This document shows positions 9,372 to 19,010 of a DNA stretch of 64,000 nt, piece by piece; position 1 is the stretch's first letter, and each line of letters begins with the position of its first letter. The notes under the pieces are model-generated. The model had not been told where the DNA came from. It did no database searches and saw only the letters and a program-made list of their open reading frames with translations. The DNA lies in the NCBI RefSeq assembly GCF_902728235.1, contig NZ_CACVBO010000001.1:1738501-1802500 (forward strand). The letters run 5' to 3'. The DNA is from Lentimonas sp. CC4. Its GTDB lineage: Bacteria; Verrucomicrobiota; Verrucomicrobiia; Opitutales; Coraliomargaritaceae. Position numbers and translations under genes: made by a program.

Positions 9372-9515
9372 AAAACAATTTTGTTAAGTGCTGTGTTGTG
9401 GGTCAATCGACATGCATGCCTGAAGGTGCTTCATTCGACTGAACTATCCTATGTATTAGGTAGGCTTATATTGCGATGCTATTGGTCTTCTTGGTTTTGG
9501 ATATGAGCAAATGGT

Positions 9516-10223
9516 TTACAGCTCGAAGCCAGCTTTGGCGATGAGCACGACGAACTCACCCTTTTGGCTACCTTTAGCTACGCGGTCGCATACTTCGCCT
9601 GCGGGGCCGGTGTGCACGGTTTCGTGTAGTTTGGTGAGTTCGCGGCAAACACTGATGCAGCGATCGGGCCCGAGCGTGGCGACTAGGTCATTGAGGAATT
9701 TGCCAATCCTATGGCAGGATTCGTAAATGATGAGGGTGCTTTCGAAGTCTTGTTGAGCCTCGAAGAAACGTTTGCGTGCTGCGCTTTTGGGCGCGAGGAA
9801 ACCGACATAGTAAAAAGAATCGCTCGGTAGCCCTGAAAGGGAGAGGGCGGTAATGACTGCGCTGACGCCTGGGGCGGTGGTGACTTTGAGTCCGCGTTTG
9901 CGGCATTCGCGCACGAGTCGGAAGCCTGGGTCGCTGATGGCGGGGGTGCCGGCGTCGGCGATGAGGGCGATGTCTTCGCCTGCTTCCATGCGGTCAGCGA
10001 TTTCGACTGCCATGAAGCTTTCGTTTTGTTCGCGATAATTGATGAGTTTGCCGTGTTCCTCAATCCCGAGTTTGCTCAACAGTTTTCCAGTCACGCGGGT
10101 ATCTTCGCAGGCGATAGCGGTGCCTGCGCTGAGCACTTCGATGGCGCGGGCTGTGACATCAGAGAGATTACCGATGGGCGCAGCGACGAGCGTGAGGATT
10201 CCGGAGGTTGGCGTGTCTGACAT
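9516..10223 (-). CDS. rsmI: 16S rRNA (cytidine-1402-2'-O)-methyltransferase
   Basis: A 235-residue tetrapyrrole-methylase fold protein. Motifs: LVAAPIGNLSDVTARA at the N terminus, ACEDTRVTGKLL, the SAM-binding ALIADAGTPAISDPG (about 80) and GLPSDSFYYVGFLAPK (about 120). RsmI methylates the ribose 2'-OH of C1402 in the decoding site. The start ATG 10223 is chosen because the upstream extension has no family similarity and would span a terminator hairpin. Confidence 0.93.
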   Translation of the reverse strand: MSDTPTSGILTLVAAPIGNLSDVTARAIEVLSAGTAIACEDTRVTGKLLSKLGIEEHGKLINYREQNESFMAVEIADRMEAGEDIALIADAGTPAISDPGFRLVRECRKRGLKVTTAPGVSAVITALSLSGLPSDSFYYVGFLAPKSAARKRFFEAQQDFESTLIIYESCHRIGKFLNDLVATLGPDRCISVCRELTKLHETVHTGPAGEVCDRVAKGSQKGEFVVLIAKAGFEL

Positions 10224-10259
10224 AGTGGAGGACTTTAAGTGAGTTGGAGCAGATGTCAC

Positions 10260-10293
10260 AAAAAAAGCGCCTGTATGAAGCTCATACAGGCGC
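10260..10293 (-). terminator. Rho-independent terminator on the minus strand
   Basis: A 12-bp perfect stem (gcgcctgtatga / tcatacaggcgc) with a 3-base loop is followed on the minus strand by seven T. It closes the small lipoprotein gene at 10318-10464 and precedes rsmI. Confidence 0.92.
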
Positions 10294-10317
10294 TGATAGT
10301 AAAATGAATGGCTCGAC

Positions 10318-10464
10318 TTAGCCGCCGAATCCGGGGGCGCCGCCTTCCCAGTCTGCTGGGCGAGACCAAGGTAAATCCTGATCATCGGGATTGGTGTCGA
10401 AGCAACCGCTAGTTGCCAGTGCACATAGCGAGAGAGCTAAAACGAGTAGAAGACGAGGGATCAT
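10318..10464 (-). CDS. Small lipoprotein (48 residues)
   Basis: Reading the minus strand from ATG 10464 gives a 48-residue protein. A hydrophobic signal with lipobox-like ATSGC puts the lipidated cysteine at residue 21. The mature peptide is only 28 residues and ends in DLPWSRPADWEGGAPGFGG. A terminator lies just behind it. The tail with LPW.RP..WEG looks like a fixed motif rather than random sequence; I recall similar small envelope lipoproteins in Verrucomicrobiota, but cannot verify it here. The gene is too short for ordinary ORF cut-offs. The function is unknown. Confidence 0.72.
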   Translation of the reverse strand: MIPRLLLVLALSLCALATSGCFDTNPDDQDLPWSRPADWEGGAPGFGG

Positions 10465-10488
10465 AAGTGTTGTGTGAGCGCTAAGCAA

Positions 10489-11313
10489 TTAGTGCAGGAT
10501 CTTTACAGTGTCACCGGCATCGAGGTCTAGCTTGGTGCCTGGTAGAATGTTTGCGATCGCAAGAGTCTCAGTGACCTTGGTGATTTGAACTTTACCCAAT
10601 GCAGTTAAGTCTTGGATGAGTGTGATTGTTGCTCCCATGGCTAGGCCAAGCTCTGGAGTGGAGTTGAGGACGATGATGCCATTTTCAGTGCTGATCGAAG
10701 CCACGGTGGTTGCTGTGCCGATCGATGCTGGTTGTGCGGCTGGCATCATGTTGGGTTTGAAACCAGCCTTTTGGTTGGCTGCAGTTGCGCTGCCTTCTGT
10801 GCGGCTGCTACTGCTGCGTGCCAGTGACTCAGCTGCCATTAGGTCTTGCTTGAGTGTGTCGTTTGCCTTTGCAAGCTCCTCGATGCGCTCATTGAGCTGA
10901 GCGAGTTCAGCTTCATTGCTAGCTTGGGCTAAGCTTTCTTCGGTCTTAACCAGATTTGCGCGTAGGCGAGTGGCTTCTTCTTCCAACTCAGTGATGGTGC
11001 TTTTTGTTTCGTTGAGCTGCTTCTGCGTGCGCGTTACTTCCTGCTTGGCAGTATACATCTCTGAGCGAATCGACTCTAGCTTGCCTTTTGTGTCGGCCAA
11101 GGACTTACGCTCTGTAGAGAGTTGTGCTTGGGTCGATGTGATCTGGTTGTTGGCCGTTTCAAGCTCCATTTGCACGGCTTGAGTGGCTGCTTGAGCGTTC
11201 ACTAGCGCAGTTTGTTTTTCCGCAAGTTTGCCTTTGGACATGAAGAACAAGGCGACTGCTGCGGCTGCGGCGACGATCGCTACAATTCGAAGAATAATTG
11301 ATAGACTTTTCAT
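10489..11313 (-). CDS. Membrane-anchored coiled-coil protein, unknown function
   Basis: A 274-residue protein with one N-terminal membrane helix (about 5-25), then a long coiled coil (about 28-160) rich in Ala, Gln, Glu and Lys heptads. A Ser-rich linker (SLARSSSSR) leads to a C-terminal globular beta domain of about 75 residues (IIVLNSTPELGLAMGATITL...). The layout suits a periplasmic spacer or scaffolding protein. No enzymatic motif is seen. It lies 24 bases upstream of the small lipoprotein gene, likely in one transcript. Confidence 0.7.
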   Translation of the reverse strand: MKSLSIILRIVAIVAAAAAVALFFMSKGKLAEKQTALVNAQAATQAVQMELETANNQITSTQAQLSTERKSLADTKGKLESIRSEMYTAKQEVTRTQKQLNETKSTITELEEEATRLRANLVKTEESLAQASNEAELAQLNERIEELAKANDTLKQDLMAAESLARSSSSRTEGSATAANQKAGFKPNMMPAAQPASIGTATTVASISTENGIIVLNSTPELGLAMGATITLIQDLTALGKVQITKVTETLAIANILPGTKLDLDAGDTVKILH

Positions 11314-11344
11314 TTATGGTGTTTGGGGGCCCTCAATGGAAGGG

Positions 11345-12919
11345 CTATGCTGAGAAAAACTCTGTTTCGTGAATGGGGTTTTTGGCATTAGCGCTAACTC
11401 CACGGTTGTTAGCTGCCAATCGAAGCAGCAATTTAAAGATCAATTCACTTTGTGATTCAAGACCCAACTTCACTGCAATTGCATCTGCTGTTTGTGCGCT
11501 GCCTTCGCTTGATTTGATCTCGGCGACGATCTTTTGTTCAATTTCAAGAACGGTCGCAGCGGCTGCTTTACCTGCTTCTACGCCTGGCTGGTGGTAAGCG
11601 TTGATATTCACTAGGTTAGCGTAGAGGCCGACGGCGCGCTCGAAGAGGGCGATTAGTTGACCGACTGCTTCGGGTGTGACGTCCGTGATCGTGATGGTGA
11701 TCGACTGGCGGCCGTTGTCATACAGCGCATCGCGTGTGCCGAGGAAGAAGCCTTGGAGGAAATCACCACTAGTGAAGCCTTCTTCGACCTCGATGGAGTC
11801 GCCTTCGCGATCCTTGAGCACTTCGATGAAGGTGGCGAAGAAGTTATGCACACCTTCGCGGAGCTGCTGCACGTAAGCGTGTTGGTCAGTCGAGCCCTTG
11901 TTGCCGTAAACGGCGATACCTTGGTGCACGACGTTGCCATCGAGGTCTTTTTCTTTACCGAGCGATTCCATGACCAGCTGTTGCAGGTATTTGGAGAACA
12001 GCATGAGGCGATCCTTGTAAGGAAGGACGACCATGTCTTTTGCGCCTTTACCGTCGGTTGCAAAATACCACATGAGCGCGAGAAGCGCTGCAGGGTTCTG
12101 TGCGGTTTCGGTCGAACGAGTCGCGTCGTCCATTGCTTTTGCGCCGGCAAGCATACGGTCGATGTCGAGGCCTTGGATCGCAGCAGGGAAGAGTCCCACG
12201 GCTGCGAGCTCGGAAGTGCGGCCACCGACCCAGTCCCACATCGGGAGGAAGTCGAGCCAGTTGTTGGCTTTCGAAACTTCGTGTAGCTTGCTGCCTTCGC
12301 CAGTAATAGCGATGGCGTGCGCACCGAAGTCGAGGCCCGCAGCGGTGTAGGCTGCGACTGCTTCGAGCATGCCGTTACGTGTTTCGGGTGTGCCACCTGA
12401 TTTGGAGATAACCACGGAAAGTGTTTCGCCGAGTTGACCGTCGAGTGCGTCGAGCGTGCGATCGAGGCCGTTCGGGTCGGTGTTGTCGAAGAAGAAGAGC
12501 TTGATCTTGTCTGTCTTCGGGCCGCCGAGTGCGTCTGCGACGAATTGCGGGCCGAGGGCAGAACCGCCGATGCCGATGACGAGCAGGTTTTTGAACGCGC
12601 CGTTCGCGCCTTTGATTGCACCGCTGTGCACATCGGCTGCGATCTTCTTGATCTTCGTAACACAGGCATCGATCTCGGCAGTCAGTTCTGGCTGAGGTGC
12701 GAGGGCTGCATTGCGCAACCAGTAGTGACCGACCATGCGGCCTTCGTCTGGATTCGAGATCGCGCCGGCTTCGAGCTCTTGCATCGCTGTGTAGGCGGCT
12801 TGCATGCGTGGCTCCATCTCAGCAAGGAAGTTGTCGCCGAAGTCGATGCGGCTGATGTCGATCGCGAAATCGAGCTCGTTAAGATTGAGATAGTATTGTT
12901 TGAAGCGGTTCCAGGACAT
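11345..12919 (-). CDS. pgi: Glucose-6-phosphate isomerase
   Basis: A 524-residue SIS-fold phosphohexose isomerase. It shows the sugar-phosphate loop [13 protein letters not shown], the Pgi signature region [30 protein letters not shown] with the catalytic His nearby, and [14 protein letters not shown]. It converts glucose 6-P to fructose 6-P. ATG 12919 ([10 protein letters not shown]) is chosen; the longer ORF would begin inside a tandem repeat. It is transcribed with ilvD upstream, separated by a short repeat tract. Confidence 0.94.
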   Translation of the reverse strand: MSWNRFKQYYLNLNELDFAIDISRIDFGDNFLAEMEPRMQAAYTAMQELEAGAISNPDEGRMVGHYWLRNAALAPQPELTAEIDACVTKIKKIAADVHSGAIKGANGAFKNLLVIGIGGSALGPQFVADALGGPKTDKIKLFFFDNTDPNGLDRTLDALDGQLGETLSVVISKSGGTPETRNGMLEAVAAYTAAGLDFGAHAIAITGEGSKLHEVSKANNWLDFLPMWDWVGGRTSELAAVGLFPAAIQGLDIDRMLAGAKAMDDATRSTETAQNPAALLALMWYFATDGKGAKDMVVLPYKDRLMLFSKYLQQLVMESLGKEKDLDGNVVHQGIAVYGNKGSTDQHAYVQQLREGVHNFFATFIEVLKDREGDSIEVEEGFTSGDFLQGFFLGTRDALYDNGRQSITITITDVTPEAVGQLIALFERAVGLYANLVNINAYHQPGVEAGKAAAATVLEIEQKIVAEIKSSEGSAQTADAIAVKLGLESQSELIFKLLLRLAANNRGVSANAKNPIHETEFFSA

Positions 12920-12927
12920 GACGGTGT

Positions 12928-12990
12928 GAAGTTGGTTGTTGGAAGTTGGTTGTTGGAAGTTGGATGTTGGAGCGGGTCTTCCCGCGCTAC
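12928..12990. repeat. Short tandem repeat plus family-3 REP-like hairpin
   Basis: The 12928-12970 tract repeats 'gttggttgttggaa' and shortened forms of it about three times. Next to it (12972-12990, read on the minus strand) is a GTAG foot followed by the hairpin GCGGG-AAGA-CCCGC, the same architecture as the other REP families here. The ilvD stop codon TAG (12987-12989) falls inside the foot. Confidence 0.65.
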
Positions 12991-14702
12991 AGATTTTTAT
13001 CAGTGACGGCACCTTCGGAGGCGGTGGCGACGGTGGCGGCGTATTTGCCGAGCACGCCGCGCTTCGAGCCTGCGCCGGTTGGTTTGAAGGCTGCCATGCG
13101 GGCGTCGTATTCAGCGTCGTCGATCAGTAGGTCGATGGTGTTTTTGACCGCGTCGATCTCGATTTGGTCGCCGCTCTTGACGATGCCGATCGGGCCGCCC
13201 TTCGCTGCTTCCGGTGTGATGTGCCCGACGTCGAAGCCGTGACTACCACCAGAGAAGCGTCCGTCTGTGATGAGGGCGACTTCCTGAATCAGGCCGCGAC
13301 CTGCCACCGCGCTGGTGGGTGAAAGCATTTCACGCATGCCAGGGCCACCGACGGGGCCTTCGTTGCGAATGACAACCACATCGCCTGCGACGACGTCGCC
13401 GCGAAGAATGCCCACGAGGGCTTCTTCTTCGCATTCGTAAACTTTGGCTGTGCCCTTAAAGTGGAGACCTTCGTTACCTGTGATCTTACCAACCGCGCCT
13501 TCGGGTGCGAGGTTGCCGCGTAGGATGCGTAGGTGTGTCGTTTCTTTGATTGGCTGATCCCATGGACGGATGATGTCCTGCTCGTCGGGATAGCTTGGGT
13601 AAGGCTTCTCGTCTTTGAGCGATTCGGCGAGCGTCTCGCCAGTGACTGTCATGCAGTCGCCGTGGAGGAGGCCGCGGTCTAGCAAGATCTTCATCATTGG
13701 GCGGATGCCGCCGACGCGGATGAGGTGGCTCATGTTGTATTTGCCGAATGGCTTCACGTCTGCGAGGAGCGGGATGCGCTCGCCGATTTCCTTGAAGTCG
13801 TCGATGGTCAGGTTGACGTCTGCAGAGTGCGCAATCGCAAGCAGGTGCAGGATCAAATTGGTGGAGCCACCGAGTGCAAGGCATGTGGTGATTGCATTTT
13901 CAAAGGCCTTACGCGTCATGATGTCGCGCGGCTTGATGTCGAGTTCGAGTAGCTTAAGCACTGCCGCGCCGGCATTTTCGCAGTCCTTACGCTTCGCTTC
14001 GCCGATGGCGACTTGAGCGGAGCTGCCTGGAAGACTCATACCGAGCGCTTCGATCGCGCTGGCCATGGTGTTGGCAGTATACATGCCGCCGCAAGAGCCA
14101 GCGCCTGGGATTGCGTATTTCTCGACTTCTTTGAGTTCGTCGTCGGTCAATTCGCCCTTTGCGTGCTTGCCGACTGCTTCGAAGACGGAGACGATATCCA
14201 TCGCGTTGCACTCTTCGTCTTTATCCTTTGGCAGGAAGCCGGGAAGGATGGTGCCACCATATACAAACACCGCTGGGCGGTTGAGGCGGGCGAGGGCGAT
14301 CATGCAGCCAGGCATGTTTTTGTCGCAACCGCCGATCGCGACGAGGCCGTCGAAGCCTTCTGCTGCGACGACTGTTTCGATCGAGTCAGCGATGACGTCG
14401 CGTGAGACCAGGCTGTAGCGCATCCCTGAGGTGCCCATGCTGATGCCGTCGGATACGGTGATGGTGCTGAAGTTGACGGCTTTACCGTTCGCGGCGTTGA
14501 TGCCGTTAGTGGCATGCGCTGCAAGATCGCCGAGGTGCATGTTGCAGGGAGTCAGGTCGCTAGGAGAGCTGGCGACGCCGATCTGTGGCTTTTTGAAATC
14601 TTCATCTTCGAAACCGACTGCGCGTAGCATCGAGCGGGCTGGTGCGCGGTCGTCGCCATCAACGACGATAGAGGAGTGTGGACGTGTGTTTTTGCTAGCC
14701 AT
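12987..14702 (-). CDS. ilvD: Dihydroxy-acid dehydratase
   Basis: A 571-residue IlvD/Edd-family Fe-S dehydratase of normal length. Three conserved cysteines that ligate the cluster are visible: DLTPCNMHL (Cys53), [10 protein letters not shown] (about 120) and [14 protein letters not shown] (about 195). Catalytic-region blocks GITDGRFSG-like ([15 protein letters not shown]) and [14 protein letters not shown] follow near the C terminus. It makes the 2-keto acid precursors of valine, leucine and isoleucine. It is divergent from scpB, and its last codon overlaps a REP-like foot. Confidence 0.95.
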   Translation of the reverse strand: MASKNTRPHSSIVVDGDDRAPARSMLRAVGFEDEDFKKPQIGVASSPSDLTPCNMHLGDLAAHATNGINAANGKAVNFSTITVSDGISMGTSGMRYSLVSRDVIADSIETVVAAEGFDGLVAIGGCDKNMPGCMIALARLNRPAVFVYGGTILPGFLPKDKDEECNAMDIVSVFEAVGKHAKGELTDDELKEVEKYAIPGAGSCGGMYTANTMASAIEALGMSLPGSSAQVAIGEAKRKDCENAGAAVLKLLELDIKPRDIMTRKAFENAITTCLALGGSTNLILHLLAIAHSADVNLTIDDFKEIGERIPLLADVKPFGKYNMSHLIRVGGIRPMMKILLDRGLLHGDCMTVTGETLAESLKDEKPYPSYPDEQDIIRPWDQPIKETTHLRILRGNLAPEGAVGKITGNEGLHFKGTAKVYECEEEALVGILRGDVVAGDVVVIRNEGPVGGPGMREMLSPTSAVAGRGLIQEVALITDGRFSGGSHGFDVGHITPEAAKGGPIGIVKSGDQIEIDAVKNTIDLLIDDAEYDARMAAFKPTGAGSKRGVLGKYAATVATASEGAVTDKNL

Positions 14703-14847
14703 GATAAAATTTGAGACGGATTAAATAGTCAGAAAATAGGATTCTCGTTGCAGAAAAGCGGAGATATCAATGAATAGCGGGAAGTTCGACAATACCCTTT
14801 TTACGCATAAGGGCTTTAATTCACCATTTTACTGCTAACTATTAACC

Positions 14848-15648
14848 ATGGAATTTGATCTCAATAAGACGCTTGAAGCCCTCCTGCTCTCGACTGCAGA
14901 GCCGATTGACTTGAAAAGTTTGGGTAAAATCTTTGTGCGGTATCACTCTGAATTGGTCGAAGCCGCCGAACATGACAAGGCTGCTGAAGGGGAGGAAGGC
15001 GCGATCGAGCCGATTCCAGCGCGTGTCACACCAGGGCAAATTCAACAGGCGATCAAGGAGTTGATGGACGCCGCCGAAGTCGAGGATAAGGCATATCGCC
15101 TGATCGAAGGGCCGAACGGCTACCAGATTGTGACCGCGCCGCAGTTTGCCGAGTTTGTGCGTTTATTACGTGGCGAGCCGCGCCCGATGAAGCTCAGCCC
15201 TGCTGCAATGGAGACGATGGCGATTGTTGCATATCGCCAACCGGTGACACGTGCGGAAATGGAGGCGATACGTGGCGTGTCGGTTGATGGACCGCTGAAT
15301 CGCTTGGTCGAGCTGGAGTTGGTGCTGGTGACAGGCCGCGCCGAATTGCCAGGGCGCCCCATTCAATATGGCACCACTGAAAAGTTTTTAGAATTTACTG
15401 GTATCAAGGAACTCGACGAGTTACCTGCCTCGGATGTGCTGAGCAATCATCAGATCGATGATTGGATGCGCCGCAGCGAGGAGCCGGAAGAAGCTATTAC
15501 TGATGAAGATATGGGGCTGGCCAAGGAGCGAAACCCCGACGAGCTGCCGCTCGACGAAAAATTTGTAGAAGTGGACTGGCAAAAAGAGAACGCCGAGAGC
15601 GATGCTGCTCAAAAATCCGACCTAGAAGAGGAATCCCCGAATGTCTGA
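14848..15648 (+). CDS. scpB: Segregation and condensation protein B
   Basis: A 266-residue protein. The ScpB core is clear: N-terminal LEALLLSTAEPIDL, then YRLIEGPNGYQIVTAP, LSPAAMETMAIVAYRQPVTRAE and IQYGTTEKFLEFTGI. These form the two winged-helix domains that bind kleisin ScpA in the SMC condensin. The C-terminal 80 residues are acidic and low in complexity, an extension beyond the core. No scpA is in the window. The 3' end overlaps pheA by 8 bases, suggesting translational coupling. Confidence 0.93.
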   Translation: MEFDLNKTLEALLLSTAEPIDLKSLGKIFVRYHSELVEAAEHDKAAEGEEGAIEPIPARVTPGQIQQAIKELMDAAEVEDKAYRLIEGPNGYQIVTAPQFAEFVRLLRGEPRPMKLSPAAMETMAIVAYRQPVTRAEMEAIRGVSVDGPLNRLVELELVLVTGRAELPGRPIQYGTTEKFLEFTGIKELDELPASDVLSNHQIDDWMRRSEEPEEAITDEDMGLAKERNPDELPLDEKFVEVDWQKENAESDAAQKSDLEEESPNV

Positions 15649-16933
15649 AGATATTAACGCCAAATTACTGCGTAATCGCAATGCGATCGACGCGATCGAT
15701 AAAGAAGTCGTGCAGCTACTTAATGAACGCACGTGCCAAGATGGAGGCCTAAGCGAAGCGCAGGTGCTCGATAAGGTTGCGAGGTTGAACCCTGGGCCAC
15801 TGTCGGATGCGACTTTGCAGGCTATTTATCGCGCGATGATGCTCGCAGGGCTTGCTCCGGATGCTCGTAAACTGGAGTGCGAGGTCGTCGATGCACTCGA
15901 CTTAAAGATTGTGACGCTGCTCAACCAACGTGTGCAGCACGCCGGCGAAATCGGCAAAATCAAGCATGCCAACGGAGCCGATTACTACGATCCGACACGC
16001 GAAGCGCAGGTCATGGCAAAAGTCGCAGCGCTCAACCCTGGTCCGATCAATAACAGCACGCTCCAGTCCGTTTACCGCGAAGTCATTTCAGGCTCCATCG
16101 CGCTAGAGAAGAAATTGGTGATTGGGTATCTCGGGCCGGAAGCGACCTTTACGCATCAAGCTGCGATCTGTAATTTTGGAGTGAGCCTGGAATACCGTGC
16201 GATTAAAACGATCCCTGATGTCTTTGCTGAAGTCGAAAGCGGTAGCGCCGACTACGGCGTGGTGCCGATTGAGAATTCCACCGATGGCGCGGTGTTTCAC
16301 TCGATGGATAGGCTTGTCGAATCCGATCTGCATATTTGTTCGCAGGTCTATCTGCCCGTTGAGCATTGCTTGATTTCACAATCACCGCTCGATCAAATCA
16401 CGGAAGTGCGTTCGAAGGATCAAGCGCTCGGGCAATGCCGTGAGTGGCTACATGCGAATCTGCCACATGCGATCTTTGTCGATGTGGTCAGCACCGGAGA
16501 GGCGGTCTGCACCGCGAAGGACAACGCAAATATCGCTGCCGTCGCCAGTGAACTGTCCGCGCAGCGCTATGAAGTGCCAATTCAAGCGCGCAGCATTCAG
16601 GATCGCGACGATAACGTGACTCGTTTCTTGGTGCTTGGCAAGACCCGCGCCAAGCCACTCGGCGATGGACGCGACAAAACCAGCTTGGTGGTTTCACTTA
16701 AAGATGAGCCCGGCGCTTTGGAAAAGGCACTGCGTCCGTTTGGTTCACGAGGGATCAACCTTAGCAAGATCGAATCGCGTCCGACGCGTAAGCAGGCATG
16801 GGCGTATTTATTCTTCATCGACTTCATCGGCCACTACGACGAGCCGCACGTGCAGGAGGCGATCGCCGAACTCGAAGAGCACTGCTCGCTGGTGAAATGG
16901 CTTGGCAGTTATCCGAACGACAAGCGCGGGTAG
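15641..16933 (+). CDS. pheA: Chorismate mutase-prephenate dehydratase with two CM-like modules
   Basis: A 430-residue P-protein. Residues 9-72 form a short AroQ-like module (RNAIDAIDKEVVQLLNER) lacking the IGxxK segment. Residues 76-155 form a second AroQ module with NQR (Arg97) and GEIGKIK (Lys108) but Cys80 where the first conserved Arg is expected. Prephenate dehydratase follows (GYLGPEATFTHQA, about 165; VPIENSTDGAV; DNVTRFLVLG) and a C-terminal ACT domain with ESRPTRK for phenylalanine feedback. It converts chorismate to phenylpyruvate. The duplicated CM part makes it longer than usual P-proteins. Confidence 0.93.
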   Translation: MSEDINAKLLRNRNAIDAIDKEVVQLLNERTCQDGGLSEAQVLDKVARLNPGPLSDATLQAIYRAMMLAGLAPDARKLECEVVDALDLKIVTLLNQRVQHAGEIGKIKHANGADYYDPTREAQVMAKVAALNPGPINNSTLQSVYREVISGSIALEKKLVIGYLGPEATFTHQAAICNFGVSLEYRAIKTIPDVFAEVESGSADYGVVPIENSTDGAVFHSMDRLVESDLHICSQVYLPVEHCLISQSPLDQITEVRSKDQALGQCREWLHANLPHAIFVDVVSTGEAVCTAKDNANIAAVASELSAQRYEVPIQARSIQDRDDNVTRFLVLGKTRAKPLGDGRDKTSLVVSLKDEPGALEKALRPFGSRGINLSKIESRPTRKQAWAYLFFIDFIGHYDEPHVQEAIAELEEHCSLVKWLGSYPNDKRG

Positions 16934-17217
16934 ATAAATAGCAGGGGTCGTGCTTGCGCGAACCGCGATACGTTTGAGGGCGTCGGTATACTTGTGGTTT
17001 TCGCAAAGACCCTACGAGTTCAGTCTTGTGGTATTTCGTGCTGCGTATCTTTCGAAATGAATCGAAAGAGCTTTTTGTTGATCCCTGTATTCGTTGCTTA
17101 CCCGAAGCTTCGGAGAGTTTACGTAGGAGAATTCCGAAGTCACGATTACCGAGCTTTCCAGTTTGAGTGGTATCACAGAGCGCTCAATTGAGCGTAAGTA
17201 GCAGGTTGACGGTGTGC
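16934..17217. other. Intergenic region with a degenerate REP and palindrome
   Basis: No gene is seen in these 284 bases. At 16994-17015 the minus strand reads GTAGGGTCTTTGCGAAAACC, a decayed form of the family-2 REP found at 56.4-56.9 kb. Bits of the sequence around that cluster (gcgcgaaccgcg, aggg-tcgtgcttg) also recur at 16945-16970. A perfect palindrome cgctcaattgagcg lies near 17180. Confidence 0.45.
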
Positions 17218-18300
17218 TCAAGGCTGAATCTTTACAGTATTTGTGAGCAGGGGTTCGCCGCTTTGGGCGGAGAGTAATTGCATCTTGATCAAACGCTCTT
17301 CCCAATTGATTTCCAACCAGCCAAAATGTGACTGATCGACTAGTTCTCCGACCCGCAGGTTATTTTTTTCGTTGCCGGGGTAGCAGGCGTTGAAACTGCT
17401 TGCTGTAAGGTCGAACAACGGGCGCTCGCCGTCAGGGTTCATCACCGAGAACTCGCCGCGATGCCTGTCTCCTGATAACAATACAATGGTTCCTGTTGTT
17501 TCACTAATGACTTGAAGCAGTCTATCTCGCTCATCAGGGAACATTCCCCATCGCCTCCACGAGTGCTCATTGGAAAGCACTTGGATTCCCGATGCTACAA
17601 TGCGGACATCCGCTTCTTTTTGAAGTTGTTCTTCAAACCATTCCCATTGCGCGACGCCCATCAGTGTTTTCCCTGGTTGAGGTGCAAACTGTTCCTCTCT
17701 TGTTCCTTCCTGAAAGGGATCGCGAAACCGTTGCAAGTCCAACATGATGACTTGAACGCGCTGCGGCTGCTCGCCAAAAATCCAGGCTCCATAAATTCCA
17801 GTTCGCGAGCGACGGATATCTGCTTTTTGAATTAAAAAATGATCAAGGAACAGTTGCTCAGACTGCTCTGCATGAGGATGGTTCCGACCAGGATAGGGAT
17901 CACCATAGTCATGGTTGTCCCAGGTCGGGAACGTCGGGATATTCTGGCGAAAAATGTGATACTGTGGAATGGCAGCCAATCTATCATAAGCCCTTTTTAA
18001 ACGCACAGGATCCGAGGTGTTCCCGTAGTGATTGTCTCCGAGGAGCAGCATCATGTCAGGTTCCTGAGCTCGAATTACATCCCAAAAGCCTTGATCCTTC
18101 TTAGGCTTATTGCAGGACCCAAAGGCAATCTGGCGGATTGACTGGTTGGCGTAGACTCCATCGGATAGAAATTCAGTTGATGGCTCTGCAGGCTGGCTCT
18201 CGGCTATTCCAGAATCGGGCACAGCAATTATTGCAAGCACTCCTAGGATAAATACTTTTGTCAGAATATAATTGGACATGGATTTCGTGTTTTTCCGCAT
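17218..18300 (-). CDS. PhoD-like metallophosphatase, exported
   Basis: A roughly 360-residue exported protein. The N terminus has a basic stretch and hydrophobic signal (about 12-30) ending before AESQPAEP. The metallophosphatase core shows IAFGSCNKPKKDQG, DMMLLLGDNHYG, the iron/calcium-type PTFPTWDNHDYGDPYPG block and VLLSGDRHRGEFS near the C terminus. Members hydrolyse phosphomonoesters or diesters outside the cytoplasm. The start is uncertain between ATG 18300 and 18279; both keep the signal. It is convergent with pheA and divergent from the HNH gene. Confidence 0.85.
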   Translation of the reverse strand: MRKNTKSMSNYILTKVFILGVLAIIAVPDSGIAESQPAEPSTEFLSDGVYANQSIRQIAFGSCNKPKKDQGFWDVIRAQEPDMMLLLGDNHYGNTSDPVRLKRAYDRLAAIPQYHIFRQNIPTFPTWDNHDYGDPYPGRNHPHAEQSEQLFLDHFLIQKADIRRSRTGIYGAWIFGEQPQRVQVIMLDLQRFRDPFQEGTREEQFAPQPGKTLMGVAQWEWFEEQLQKEADVRIVASGIQVLSNEHSWRRWGMFPDERDRLLQVISETTGTIVLLSGDRHRGEFSVMNPDGERPLFDLTASSFNACYPGNEKNNLRVGELVDQSHFGWLEINWEERLIKMQLLSAQSGEPLLTNTVKIQP

Positions 18301-18394
18301 AAGGTAGAGCATCTGAGTTTGAGATATCTTTACCAGATCGTCACCTTAACTTGTTTGACAGCAACGGGATATTTACTATGACCTTAAGACCCAG

Positions 18395-18997
18395 ATGGGC
18401 ACTGGTCTTACATATAAAGTCCTCGTTCTGAACCGACTCTGGCAAGCAGTCAATATAGTTGGGGTTCAGCGCGCGTTTGGCCTTTTATTGCAAGACCATG
18501 CGCAAGTCATCTACACGGGCGATGGCAGCTTTCAGGTGATGGATTCCGCGGCATGGTTGGAACATTCTGCGGCGGCGGAGCCGACCGAGGCTGAAGGCTA
18601 TGTGCAAACCGTGCGCCTTCGGGTGCGCGTGCCAAAGGTGCTGTTGTTGCGCGGCTACGATAAGTTGCCAGTGCAAGAAGTTCGCTTTTCGCGGGACAAC
18701 CTATTTGAGCGCGATCACTATCGTTGCCAGTATTGCGGGAATCATTTTCCAGATCATCAGCTGAATATGGATCACGTGATTCCACGCGCGAAAGGCGGGC
18801 GCACATCATGGGAAAATATCGTGACTTCGTGTATTCCGTGTAACACGCGCAAAGCAAATCGCTTGCCGCATCAAGCGAGTATGCATTTGATGAAAAAGCC
18901 GGAACGTCCACGCTTTCGGCCGTTTATCAGTTCGTTGATCGATCAGACTTACGACGCCGATTGGGAGCATTTCATAAAGCTCAAGCAAGAAGCGTGA
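18395..18997 (+). CDS. HNH endonuclease family protein
   Basis: A 200-residue protein. The N-terminal part has the pattern VLNRLWQAVNIVGVQRAF seen in a widespread HNH family. The HNH domain follows: paired zinc-type CQYCG and CIPCN flanking LNMDHVIPRAKGGRTSWENIV. That is the H-N-H ββα-metal core, with catalytic DH near residue 128. The family is common in free-living bacteria as a stand-alone gene; its substrate is unknown. It is probably chromosomal rather than part of a mobile element. Confidence 0.85.
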   Translation: MGTGLTYKVLVLNRLWQAVNIVGVQRAFGLLLQDHAQVIYTGDGSFQVMDSAAWLEHSAAAEPTEAEGYVQTVRLRVRVPKVLLLRGYDKLPVQEVRFSRDNLFERDHYRCQYCGNHFPDHQLNMDHVIPRAKGGRTSWENIVTSCIPCNTRKANRLPHQASMHLMKKPERPRFRPFISSLIDQTYDADWEHFIKLKQEA

Positions 18998-19010
18998 GGG
19001 GGAGGAGGGC

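Noticed and set aside
9421-9515. A possible riboswitch or attenuator in the gap before cutA/rsmI
   Set aside because: The only structure is a weak inverted repeat (cctatgtattaggtagg) with no T run or known aptamer elements.
11653-12669. A 338-residue minus-strand ORF inside pgi
   Set aside because: It is an out-of-frame shadow rich in Ser, Arg and Thr; the pgi frame has all the family motifs.
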